Origin: an uncultured Lachnospiraceae bacterium
GTDB taxonomy: Bacteria; Bacillota; Clostridia; Lachnospirales; Lachnospiraceae
Reading direction: 5' to 3'
Assembly (NCBI GenBank): GCA_900546325.1
Contig: URCR01000010.1
Coordinates: forward strand, 1 to 64,000
DNA length: 64,000 nt
Shown: piece after piece, positions 56,180-64,000 of the stretch
Numbering within the stretch: position 1 is the first letter of the stretch
How the letters are laid out: each line of letters opens with the position of its first letter
Translations under genes and position numbers: made by a program
The notes under the pieces: model-generated
What the model was told of the DNA's origin: nothing
Seen by the model: the letters and a program-made list of their open reading frames with translations, nothing else
The model's database searches: none

Positions 56180-57610
56180 ATGTCAAAGTTTTCTGAATTA
56201 TTATCAGACTATATTCGTGATAAGGATATTCCGGTTTATGCACTTTCCCGGTATTGCGGTCTTGACCGATCTTCTCTCTATAAGATTCTCCGCGGTAAGC
56301 GGACGCCGTCCAGCATTTTTACAGTTGAGCAGATTTCTGAATTTATCCATTTGACACCACTGGAACATGAAGAATTGCTGGAAGCATATCAGATCACCCT
56401 CATCGGAGCAGATAACTACTACCGCCGAAAATATGTCATGCATTTTCTGACTAATTTTGCAGAAAACGCTTCTTCAATTCCTATGCATTATACGATTACC
56501 GATTTTGCAGACAACCTCCCTGACTTCTCCACTCTGTCAGGAAGCAACGAAGTCCAGCACTGTCTGACTTCTATTTTATTAAAAGAAACGGGAGTACAAA
56601 AAGGGCAGATCAATCTGCTGATTCAGCCGGACTTTACAACCGTTGTCCATTTTTTATCACATATCAGACAAAGTGCTGCCACATTCTCAGTAACTCACAT
56701 CCTCTGCATGAACAACACTAGTCAGATAACACCTTCAAAGAAAGATTACAACCTGCATTGCCTGCAGACAATTCTTCCATTATATAGCTGCGATTATCCA
56801 TATGAAAGCTTTTATTACTATGATAATATTTTGTCTCAGTCCAATACATACCATCTATTTCCCTACATGGTGCTGACAAGCAGTCATGCAGTCTTATTAT
56901 CCAGTGATTACCGGAAAGGTCTGGTCTTCAAACAGCCGGAGATGATTACTTTTTTCCAGAATATTTTTCAGGAATACAAAGCTTCCGCAAAGCCTCTTCT
57001 GAAAAAAGTCTGTGACCCTTTCTCCATGCTTGCCTGTACCGGCTCAATCTTGTCAGAATCTACGGGCTCAGACTATTCCTTCCAGATGACTCCGTGTCTG
57101 TCACACCTGCTGCCGCTATCATTCCTTGAAAAGTATCTGATTACAGATTTCATAGACAGAGACACCCTGCTCTCACTTTTTCAGGAACATCAGCAGAGCC
57201 TGAAAAAACGCTATAAAAAATCAAAATCTGTTTTTATTTTTTCCGAAGATGGTATCCAGAAATTTTTAGACACAGGACGCTTTGTCGAATACCCAAAAGA
57301 AATTTACAGACCTTTTGAGAAACAAGACTGTATCTTTCTGCTCCAACAGATGCTGGCTCTCAAAGACCAGTTCCAATATAAAATGTTAAAGAAAACTATT
57401 GGCAGTATTCCTTACGGAGCGAACATCTTTATCGGACAAAATTCCGGATACCTCCTGTTCGTCAATCCTGAATCCGAGGAAAATGTCTTCTTAAACATCG
57501 AAGAACCGGGACTTCTCTTCGCATTTCAGGATTTTTTTGAGACAATGAACGATGAACTGTTCTATTCCGAAGAAGAAATGATAAAAAAGCTGGAAAATCT
57601 GCTCTTATAG
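56180..57610 (+). CDS. Helix-turn-helix regulator divergent from the FHA/zinc-ribbon locus
   Basis: 476 residues from ATG 56180, which has AAGGAGGAATT in front; the longer frame from 55997 runs through AT-rich promoter sequence. The N-terminal XRE/Cro-like HTH is at about 5-65 (VYALSRYCGLDRSSLYKILRG, in part). The remaining 400 residues match no family I recognise; they might sense a ligand. As the only regulator gene at the locus, it probably controls the minus-strand genes. Inference. Confidence 0.78.
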   Translation: MSKFSELLSDYIRDKDIPVYALSRYCGLDRSSLYKILRGKRTPSSIFTVEQISEFIHLTPLEHEELLEAYQITLIGADNYYRRKYVMHFLTNFAENASSIPMHYTITDFADNLPDFSTLSGSNEVQHCLTSILLKETGVQKGQINLLIQPDFTTVVHFLSHIRQSAATFSVTHILCMNNTSQITPSKKDYNLHCLQTILPLYSCDYPYESFYYYDNILSQSNTYHLFPYMVLTSSHAVLLSSDYRKGLVFKQPEMITFFQNIFQEYKASAKPLLKKVCDPFSMLACTGSILSESTGSDYSFQMTPCLSHLLPLSFLEKYLITDFIDRDTLLSLFQEHQQSLKKRYKKSKSVFIFSEDGIQKFLDTGRFVEYPKEIYRPFEKQDCIFLLQQMLALKDQFQYKMLKKTIGSIPYGANIFIGQNSGYLLFVNPESEENVFLNIEEPGLLFAFQDFFETMNDELFYSEEEMIKKLENLLL

Positions 57611-58081
57611 AAGGGACAAGTATCAACTCAAAACTACTGAGCCAGTACTTTCAGGGTATGGATTGGATTCCAGCACCACTTTTATTTTTATTGTGGCTAC
57701 GACTTGATTTTCAGTTCTATTCTATGCTATACTTTCAATCGTTGCAAAGCCCAAAAAACCAAGGTCTTATCGGGCTTTCCGGCGATTTCTGCCGTAAGCC
57801 AAATACCTGCGGTATTTGACTCTCGCGACATTCGCCACATGGATGTGTCAGCACATCCGCATGGCTCATTGTTTCGCGGAAATGAATCGAGTGTTCGTGA
57901 CCTTCCACTCGTAAAACAAAACTTTAAAAACCATGCTTTTTTACATTTTTATCATGTTATATCTTCCTTTGAAACGTTATGTTTCAAAGGATTTTCTTTT
58001 TATCATCTTCTTTCTTGTGACATCCAAAGTTGGACATTTTTTTGGACAAAATAATAGACAGGATATATGGACTATCCTGCC
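57611..58081. other. Non-coding stretch at the integrative element's border
   Basis: 470 bases without a gene. It holds the candidate RNA, two direct copies of TTGGACA (58030-58036 and 58042-58048) that might be integrase arm sites, and the inverted repeat CAGGATA..TATCCTG (58059-58079) just beyond the integrase stop, probably the integrase terminator. The attachment core cannot be fixed without the other element end. Confidence 0.45.
57704..58000 (+). ncRNA. Candidate structured RNA with promoter and terminator
   Basis: TTGATT (57704-57709), 18 bases, then TGC-TATACT (57725-57733) make an extended -10 promoter; the perfect stem CCTTTGAAAC..GTTTCAAAGG (57966-57990) followed by ATTTTCTTTTT is a terminator. 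Between them hairpins recur: AAATACC..GGTATTT, CATG..GATGTG-tcag-CACATC..CATG, and CGAGTG..CACTCG. No credible ORF with a ribosome binding site lies inside. It may be a mobile repeat rather than a regulatory RNA. Confidence 0.5.
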
Positions 58082-59263
58082 TTAAAACGCTTTTGATATT
58101 TTATTCATTTCCTCGGATTTTGTATCCGGTAATACATGAGAGTATAAGTCCATTGTCATAGCCAGGGAACTATGCCCCAGTATTGTTTTTAAAACCTGTG
58201 GCTGCATTCCTGCCTCTATGGCTCTTGTAGCAAAGGTATGGCGGAAGATATGAGATGTAATTCTAGGAAAGTCATATCCATCTGCTCGTATTCTTCCAAT
58301 AATACGATTGATTTCTCCCTGTACCCGTTCTCTGCTCAAAGGCTCACCTTCCTCTGTGCAAAATAAAAATCTATTTATTTTTTCTACTGGGAATCTCCAA
58401 TAGTTCCTCTGTGCATCCAAATACTTTTCAATTTCATTTGTCAAAGGAATATCTCGTAAGGATGTTGCCGTCTTTGGTACATCTGTAAAGAATGCTGTTC
58501 CAATCTTATCCTCATATTCCTTGGGGATTTCCACATCTTTAGGAATTTCATAGTCTTGAAGATTTTCATACTTTAATGTCCTTTGTACATGGATAACTCT
58601 TGCTTTCTTGTCCACATCCAAAGCATATATAAGCCCTCGCATTTCGCCACTTCTCATACCTGTTCTTAGCATAATCGCAAAGAAATTATATAAATAACTA
58701 TCTTTCGCATATTCCATAAATAATTGTTGCTGTTCCTTAGTCATGGCTTTCTTTTTTGTTTTTGCCTTTTCTCTTGGAAGTTGTGCTAATTTAACCGGAT
58801 TCCGTTCAATTATTCCGTTTTTATGTGCCTGTTTAAAGCAGCCATTCAAAACAGCAGACGCAATTTTAATAGTAGAGAGCGCATATCCATCTTTGGTCCA
58901 GTTATTGTATAATTTTTGAATATCGTCACCTCGGATACTGTTTATTTGCTTTTTGCCTAACGGTTCTTTAATCATTCCATCATAATATTTTTGATAACTC
59001 AAATATGTGCCAACTTTTACCTGATTCTTTTTATACTCATTCATCCAAACATGAAACCATTCCTCAAAAGTTTGTTTTGAATTATTTACATACATTCCAT
59101 GCTCTAACCGATACTTTAAATCTGTCAACGCTTTCTGCGTTTCTCCAATCGTTCTTCCATGTACCGTATAGCTTTTGTATTCAAAATTCAAACGTCCTTC
59201 GTAAGTCTGTCCTCTTTGACGTATCCCTTTGGGTAATTTCCTGCCTTTTTTATCAACTGCCAT
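58082..59263 (-). CDS. int: Tyrosine recombinase/integrase
   Basis: 393 residues, Tn916/phage-type integrase. Arm-binding N-terminal domain (about 1-60), core-binding SAM-like domain (about 65-165), catalytic domain with Arg204 (TGMRSGEMRG), Lys264, His338 and Arg341 (HIFRHTF), His364 (GHSS) and the nucleophile Tyr374 (MDLYSHV). All catalytic residues are present. It lies at the left end of the element and is preceded by the excisionase gene. Confidence 0.95.
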   Translation of the reverse strand: MAVDKKGRKLPKGIRQRGQTYEGRLNFEYKSYTVHGRTIGETQKALTDLKYRLEHGMYVNNSKQTFEEWFHVWMNEYKKNQVKVGTYLSYQKYYDGMIKEPLGKKQINSIRGDDIQKLYNNWTKDGYALSTIKIASAVLNGCFKQAHKNGIIERNPVKLAQLPREKAKTKKKAMTKEQQQLFMEYAKDSYLYNFFAIMLRTGMRSGEMRGLIYALDVDKKARVIHVQRTLKYENLQDYEIPKDVEIPKEYEDKIGTAFFTDVPKTATSLRDIPLTNEIEKYLDAQRNYWRFPVEKINRFLFCTEEGEPLSRERVQGEINRIIGRIRADGYDFPRITSHIFRHTFATRAIEAGMQPQVLKTILGHSSLAMTMDLYSHVLPDTKSEEMNKISKAF

Positions 59264-59319
59264 TTTCTTTCATCTCCTTAATTTGGAAGAGGGTATAACA
59301 TGCACCCTCTTCCTATATA

Positions 59320-59523
59320 TTAATTTGCAAGCATTTCAAGGTAATCATTAATTTTGTCGATTTTAATCAGAACCCTTTTTCCTATCTTAATCCTTGCTCC
59401 TGCCTCCACTGAAATTTTGTCTGCCGTTGCTTGTCCGCACCCGAGAAGTTGTGGTAACTCTGTTCTCGAAACACAAATCGCATTTTCCTGATATTGTTCT
59501 TTTACCTTTTTTGTTTGTCTCAT
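59320..59523 (-). CDS. xis: Excisionase-like DNA-binding protein
   Basis: 67 residues from ATG 59523 (the frame extends to 59553, but the start overlaps the previous stop as ATGA). A winged-helix/MerR-like fold: LPQLLGCGQATADKI and a wing IKIGKRVLIKIDKINDYL, similar to Tn916-type excisionases that direct the integrase. It sits next to int as in most integrative elements. Confidence 0.82.
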   Translation of the reverse strand: MRQTKKVKEQYQENAICVSRTELPQLLGCGQATADKISVEAGARIKIGKRVLIKIDKINDYLEMLAN

Positions 59524-59987
59524 GCTTCGTACCTCCCATATAATCTTCCGCACACCGGATTCTTCTTTATCAGCATTTTGCTTCTGCCTGTATTTGCGCC
59601 CAATGAAGTGACAAATGCAACTGCTTCATCATACTCTAATTTCCATCGTTTACGAAAAAATCGGTCTTGAATTCTATTTTTTTCCATAAACTCAGAAACT
59701 TTTTCTATCTCTGCAAATCCAACTCGTCTACGATTGAAAAAAACTACATATATGCGTTTTTCTCTTATTTGATATAAACGATTCGGAAGTAAAGACTTTG
59801 TCTCAATTTCTATTTCAGCTTCATTCAATATCTGTTGCACAGCAGTCTTGTAATCGTAAAATTCAATCGTTTTTGCTTTACGAATATAATTTCGGGTATC
59901 CTTTTGAGGATTGTGAAGCCACACTCCTGCTGAAAATCTCGTATATACTACCCAACAGACTACTTTTCTCTTCTTTTCACAACCCAA
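59520..59987 (-). CDS. Unknown small protein of the integrative element
   Basis: 155 residues, no family recognised; basic, with an Arg/Lys-rich middle. It starts at TTG 59987 inside the end of the helicase gene, supported by AAAGGAG nine bases upstream, and ends overlapping the xis start by 4 bases (ATGA). The tight packing suggests it belongs to a helicase-orf-xis-int transcript. Confidence 0.7.
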   Translation of the reverse strand: MGCEKKRKVVCWVVYTRFSAGVWLHNPQKDTRNYIRKAKTIEFYDYKTAVQQILNEAEIEIETKSLLPNRLYQIREKRIYVVFFNRRRVGFAEIEKVSEFMEKNRIQDRFFRKRWKLEYDEAVAFVTSLGANTGRSKMLIKKNPVCGRLYGRYEA

Positions 59988-61576
59988 AATGTTTCTTCTC
60001 CTTTCCGTTTTCCATAAATTCCCTCAATTTGAAATGGGAGAGTATATTCTTGTAATAACTCATTGATTGCTTTTTTTCCGAGCAATCTATTTCCTTTTTG
60101 TGTCCGGATACGGGAATCGTTTGCTCTTTCTGTTATGAAGGTTCGCAATTCTTCCTGTTCAGATTGACACAATTCACACCCTACAAGTTCCGCCAGTTTA
60201 TCCCTAATGTGAGATATTGCATCTTCCTGCTGCTGAAAAGTGTAGAAATTCTTTTCGTTAAAAGTATCTTCCATGTCAATCCATGAAAGCTGCTCTTTTA
60301 TAAAGGCAAATTCATCTGATGAAAATTCTGTAATCATTTTGTCAACAAGTTTTCTTTGTCGGGCATAATATTCTATTGCCAACGGATTTTTTACTAACTG
60401 TCCCTTTTCTAGCGTAAAAAACCTCCGTACTTTGGAATAGATCTTTTCATCACACAACATCTTTGCAATCATTTCATTGGGTGAAAAATCTTTTTCCACC
60501 AAATCATAAGTTTCCTGCATTTCCGGCGATAAATAACCCTGAAACGTTTTTTTGGATTTTTTTGGAATATAAAGTCTCACCGTATCATTCAAATCAAGAC
60601 TGCGTTTTCGACCAAGCATTTGCACAAACTCCGTCCTTGATATAGTGTCAATGATGATATTTTTCAGATGAGAATCCTTTAAACTGACACCGTTATCTAG
60701 CAGTTTTGTTGCCACAAGCACCTTACAGGAAAACTTTCCTTCGTGAATAATTTCTGCGATGGTATCATTTTCTCTATCTTCTGCCGTAATCAATGCTGCG
60801 GAATCTCCTAATTTTTTTGTTAGTTCCTTTGCTTTGCTTTTGTTGCTTTGAAAAATCAACCATTTTTCACCCAATTTACTCCTTCCAATTGCATCTATTA
60901 TTTGTTCCTGTTCTGCGTAATAGACTACTTTTTCGACTACTGAATGTGCTGGAATCGTGTAGGAGTGGATCGTTGTATAAATTAGCGTCATAGGAGTAGT
61001 AAATCGTTTTGGGAACATCAAATATTCGAAAAAATCATTTTCCCTAACCCATTTCATGTACCGAACATTAACTCCATATTTCTCCCATACAATCCATTCT
61101 TTTAGTTCTCCTAACGTTGCGGATATGCAAATCAAGCAACTGGAAATATCTTTTAAAAATCTCACGAGCCGTATGATTTCAGGGTTGAACGCAGAATCTT
61201 CTAACAAGTAATGAATCTCATCACAGACAACGTATCGGTATCTACGGTTGATTTCCCACACAAATCCTTCCTGTTGGCACAATAGTTGTAGCTTTTGATA
61301 ACTTATAACCGTAATGCCGTCAAGTTCTTCCACACTTTCGAGCCAAGCAAGGTCTGTTGGTAAACCTTGCTTTTCTGCAATCTCTTTTTTTATCTGCTCT
61401 TTCAGCAAGAAGCGATTGCTGAGATAAAGAATTTCCATATTCAAAGATTTGACAAATGGTAACAATTCCTTTAGAATAAATGTGGTCTTACCTGTACCTG
61501 TCGGGGCTTCTAAGAAAATGCAATCCCCAATATTCCATTTCTGATATTCCTGTTTTATTATTTCTGTTATGTACAT
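59960..61576 (-). CDS. DEAD/DEAH-box helicase-like ATPase
   Basis: 538 residues, superfamily 2. Motif I APTGTGKTT (about 24-32), motif II DEIH (CDEIHYLL, about 118-125), motif III region SATLGEL, and motif VI QMLGRKRS in the second RecA-like domain. No nuclease or methylase domain is visible and no restriction gene is nearby. It may act in replication or mobility of the element. AGGAGG-type site precedes the ATG. Confidence 0.85.
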   Translation of the reverse strand: MYITEIIKQEYQKWNIGDCIFLEAPTGTGKTTFILKELLPFVKSLNMEILYLSNRFLLKEQIKKEIAEKQGLPTDLAWLESVEELDGITVISYQKLQLLCQQEGFVWEINRRYRYVVCDEIHYLLEDSAFNPEIIRLVRFLKDISSCLICISATLGELKEWIVWEKYGVNVRYMKWVRENDFFEYLMFPKRFTTPMTLIYTTIHSYTIPAHSVVEKVVYYAEQEQIIDAIGRSKLGEKWLIFQSNKSKAKELTKKLGDSAALITAEDRENDTIAEIIHEGKFSCKVLVATKLLDNGVSLKDSHLKNIIIDTISRTEFVQMLGRKRSLDLNDTVRLYIPKKSKKTFQGYLSPEMQETYDLVEKDFSPNEMIAKMLCDEKIYSKVRRFFTLEKGQLVKNPLAIEYYARQRKLVDKMITEFSSDEFAFIKEQLSWIDMEDTFNEKNFYTFQQQEDAISHIRDKLAELVGCELCQSEQEELRTFITERANDSRIRTQKGNRLLGKKAINELLQEYTLPFQIEGIYGKRKGEETFWVVKRREK

Positions 61577-61696
61577 CTTTTTGTCCTCCTTTATCTACCT
61601 CTATCATACTCCTTGACGCACATTAAAAATATCAGGCAGTTCGGGATATATGCATAACATATCTGTTTCAAAAATACTATATGTTATCTATAATAC

Positions 61697-61729
61697 ACAA
61701 AAACCTGAATGCTTTAGCACTCAGGTTTT
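61697..61729 (-). terminator. Terminator overlapping the end of the 478-residue gene
   Basis: On the minus strand AAAACCTGAGTGC pairs with GCATTCAGGTTTT around the loop TAAA, followed by TTGTG. The TAA stop codon (complement of 61714-61716) lies in the loop, so the last codons form the left arm. Confidence 0.8.
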
Positions 61730-63150
61730 GATTTTATCCAATCCACCATTATCATTCTATATAAATCGAGCAGAACAGTAGGGTTACATTCATTCTCTTG
61801 AAAGAGATTCCATACAATCTGCGAAATTTTACAGCAATCATATTTTATATCAAAATATTCTTTGCTATCTATTCCTTTGCTTTCTAAAAATGCTTTTCTT
61901 ATCTTATATTGTAAAAATAATACTTCCTCATCTAACTGATACCCTTTGTAATACTCATTCCGTAATATTTTATTAGCAACAACTTCTGCGGATACCTCTT
62001 TGTATTTTATTGATTTATCATTGTATATTTCATAATGCAGCATTTTAAAATCTTCTTCAGTATTTAGAACATAGGTGGAATAATTATGTTCCACATACCA
62101 TTTTAATAACTGCTTGATTTTTTCCTCTTTTTCTAAATATGTATCGTCTGAGATTTCTGCTGGACCCATTACTGGGGATTTTTTTAATAATTCATAAATA
62201 AAAACTCTAATGTTGTTTTCTTCTCTTGTTGTCTGACACATCAATCTCCATTCATACTCTTGAGAAATATTATATCCCGTTTTATATTCTGCTAATTTAG
62301 GTATTTCTATTGAGGGAATTTTAGAAAGTTTTTCCCACATCTTTTTCAAAAAACGAGATATTTTCTTACCTTTTTTAGATTCTCTAAAATAAGATAATTC
62401 AAAAAATTTAAAGATATGTGTTTCGATTAGTGCTATTTCTGAATACAATTCCAAAACAGCTTTGCCACTGGCATTAGGTAATAAATAATATCTAAATGCC
62501 ATTTCTATAATACTTACTATATCATCCGCCATTTCTAAAGGACTGATTCTGTTTTCATAATATGATTTCAACAAATCTTTTTTCGTTTTTAAAGATAGTT
62601 CTAATATTTCTGAATTTATAGGGATTTTCTCAACACTATTTTCCGACACATAGTTGCAAAGATTCGTGAAATCCATATTCAAACTAGACTTTTTCAAATC
62701 TCGAAAAAAATTTTTATTCCAACTGGTACGGTCAGTTTCTATTTTATCATAGTAAATAATGCGGTTCTCCTCATATCGTAATGATGCAATCATCACCAAA
62801 AAATCTTCTATTTCTTTTTTTTGTGTTTCTGCAAGCCTATCTTCCTTGTATAAAAATCTCTGCAAGAACAATTTATCATCTGTCAAACCGAAATTGCTTT
62901 TTATAACCTGATTGAGCAATTTTCTTACTTCATCTCGTTTGGTTTCTTTCACCTTACGGTCAGCATATTTTTGTCTTTTTTTCTCTAACGCTTCTTCGGA
63001 ATAATCATGCTCAGTAGCACTTTCAGCCCTATATTCTGCTCGAAATTGGTCTCGCTTATCACCATGTTTTGCTTCTAATTTAAAATCATACTTTTTGGCT
63101 ATTCTTGTAATAGCATTCTTTTTTATGGCATCCAGTTCTTTCGTGTTCAT
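61714..63150 (-). CDS. Hypothetical protein, 478 residues
   Basis: No family recognised. Soluble, highly charged, predicted mostly helical, with a Lys/Glu/Arg-rich N-terminal part (about 35-80) that may be a coiled coil. The DNA is more AT-rich than in the chromosomal genes to the left. AAGGAG lies before the ATG. It might be element cargo such as a defence or regulatory protein, but nothing in the sequence proves it. Confidence 0.72.
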   Translation of the reverse strand: MNTKELDAIKKNAITRIAKKYDFKLEAKHGDKRDQFRAEYRAESATEHDYSEEALEKKRQKYADRKVKETKRDEVRKLLNQVIKSNFGLTDDKLFLQRFLYKEDRLAETQKKEIEDFLVMIASLRYEENRIIYYDKIETDRTSWNKNFFRDLKKSSLNMDFTNLCNYVSENSVEKIPINSEILELSLKTKKDLLKSYYENRISPLEMADDIVSIIEMAFRYYLLPNASGKAVLELYSEIALIETHIFKFFELSYFRESKKGKKISRFLKKMWEKLSKIPSIEIPKLAEYKTGYNISQEYEWRLMCQTTREENNIRVFIYELLKKSPVMGPAEISDDTYLEKEEKIKQLLKWYVEHNYSTYVLNTEEDFKMLHYEIYNDKSIKYKEVSAEVVANKILRNEYYKGYQLDEEVLFLQYKIRKAFLESKGIDSKEYFDIKYDCCKISQIVWNLFQENECNPTVLLDLYRMIMVDWIKSKPEC

Positions 63151-63332
63151 GTAATCACTAGCTCCTTATGGAAGATTTTATCAAATTATAATTAGGAAAA
63201 TTTTTTCTTCTATTATATATTAAAATCGTGTACATTTTTTCCATAACATTTCATTCATACATAACTTAATGAGACACGCATTCACGTGCCTCATCTTATT
63301 TAATTTTCCCTGTGCATAGACACACATCTTAT
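63151..63332. other. AT-rich intergenic stretch
   Basis: Very AT-rich. A weak hairpin GAGACACG..CGTGCCTC (63270-63293) precedes T-rich sequence and could terminate the small downstream-coded gene on the minus strand. Nothing else seen. Confidence 0.4.
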
Positions 63333-63518
63333 CTATATCGTCTGCGTAATTTCTTTTTCTAAGGTTTCAACCTCATCTAAGGTCAAACCAAAATAATTGG
63401 CAATTTCTTCTTTTGCCAATTTTTCATCTCTTAATATTTTTAAAGCAATTTCTTTTTTCTCTTCACTGATTAACTCTTCGATAATCTTACACATAGTTGA
63501 TACAAAATTCCCCTCCAT
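63333..63518 (-). CDS. Small protein resembling the C-terminal tail of Rpn-family nucleases
   Basis: 61 residues. The pattern EIALKILRDEKLAKEEIANYFGL followed by TLDEVETLEK (both in part) resembles the helical tail found in Rpn/PD-(D/E)XK transposase-like proteins, without the nuclease domain. Either a remnant or a stand-alone small protein (Rpn genes are known to produce short C-terminal forms by internal starts). The ribosome binding site is weak. Confidence 0.55.
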   Translation of the reverse strand: MEGNFVSTMCKIIEELISEEKKEIALKILRDEKLAKEEIANYFGLTLDEVETLEKEITQTI

Positions 63519-63621
63519 ATCAGCTTTTTTATCATTATCTTATCATTTCCTTTTTTTGATTTCAATATTGCCCTTAGTCAGATTCTGCAGCAATAGAAGA
63601 GTAGGAGAGTAGTGACCTTTT

Positions 63622-64000
63622 TTAATATGTGATTCTGTTTTGTCTCCAGTCATAATAATAGGCATGATTTGATAATCGTTCATCTTCTGTTACCTGTTCC
63701 TCATTGACGTTTCTTACCATAGTACTTAGTGTTTCCATGTCGTATCCATCAGTATCTTTCACCAAAATCAGCTCGTGGACACTAGACGGCAAAATATAGA
63801 AATTCTGTTTTCCAACTATTTTTTGAAACATCTCGGCACACAGAAAGATTCCTGCAGCACCAAAATATTTTATTTGATTTGTCAGCACATACATAGGTTC
63901 TGCTTCTTCTATTTCTTCTTCAGCATCTTCGGTAATACCCAAAAGATTTTCTTTGACTACACTGTTAAGACTTCTTACCCGATAGCCATCCGTTTTCAAA
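63622..64000 (-). CDS. DUF5688 family protein, partial
   Basis: The last 125 or so residues of a protein running off the right edge; the apparent start near 63999 is internal. The block MYVLTNQIKYFGAAGIFL and the pattern FYILPSSVHELILV match DUF5688 proteins common in Lachnospiraceae, whose function is unknown. Ends with the usual YDWRQNRI-type tail. Confidence 0.75.
   Translation of the reverse strand, partial: LKTDGYRVRSLNSVVKENLLGITEDAEEEIEEAEPMYVLTNQIKYFGAAGIFLCAEMFQKIVGKQNFYILPSSVHELILVKDTDGYDMETLSTMVRNVNEEQVTEDERLSNHAYYYDWRQNRITY

Noticed and set aside
57704..58054. 116-residue plus-strand ORF in the integrase border
   Set aside because: Its start overlaps the -35 box, there is no ribosome binding site, and it runs through the hairpins and terminator.
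58082..64000. Prophage
   Set aside because: An integrase and excisionase are present, but no capsid, tail, terminase or lysis gene; an integrative element is the safer call.

Overview
The window looks like chromosome from an endospore-forming, low-to-mid-GC Firmicute, most likely a gut Lachnospiraceae (Mediterraneibacter/Dorea/Blautia type; the genus cannot be fixed from the sequence alone). The evidence is the sporulation gene set (spoIIE-like, yabP, yabQ, divIC, spoVG, ytvI, cotS-like), the order HU-rqcP-yabP-yabQ-divIC-spoIIE-tilS-hpt-ftsH known from Bacillus and clostridia, a T-box leader on proS, paired glgC/glgD, and strong AGGAGG-type ribosome binding sites throughout.

Layout. 1-165: tRNA-Thr (cut by the window edge) and tRNA-Tyr. 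308-2950: TetR regulator and oleate hydratase. 3068-7109: DUF3048 lipoprotein and an AlgX/AlgI-like O-acetylation pair. 7292-14428: an oligopeptide ABC importer operon ending in an M81 (MlrC) peptidase. 14754-24073: a long minus-strand run with a GH13 enzyme, ftsH, hpt, tilS, spoIIE, divIC, yabQ, yabP, rqcP and HU. 24307-32486: phosphohexomutase, CotS-like protein, CCA-adding enzyme, proS with T-box, ytvI and a pseudouridine synthase. 32646-35343: spoVG, glgD, glgC. 35562-40425 (plus strand): murC, then dnaD-like, dnaI-like and PRPP synthase genes, with a striking DnaA-box array between murC and dnaD. 40530-46568: yhaN/yhaO-like pair, a VanRS-like two-component system, asnS.

46833-57610 is an unusual accessory locus: five genes encoding zinc-ribbon proteins (several membrane-anchored, with TPR or WG repeats), a four-helix membrane protein with an FHA-like tail, a small FHA protein, and a two-FHA ABCG-type exporter. 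All are on the minus strand, and a divergent HTH regulator faces them. This is the best candidate in the window for an undescribed system, perhaps a phospho-threonine-responsive export or envelope-sensing apparatus, but no kinase or phosphatase lies beside it.

57700-58000 holds a promoter-to-terminator unit with no credible ORF and many hairpins, a candidate structured RNA. From 58082 to the right edge there is one end of an integrative element: tyrosine integrase, excisionase-like protein, an unknown protein, a stand-alone DEAH-type helicase, an unknown 478-residue protein, a small Rpn-tail-like ORF and a truncated DUF5688 gene. No rRNA, CRISPR array or phage structural gene was seen.
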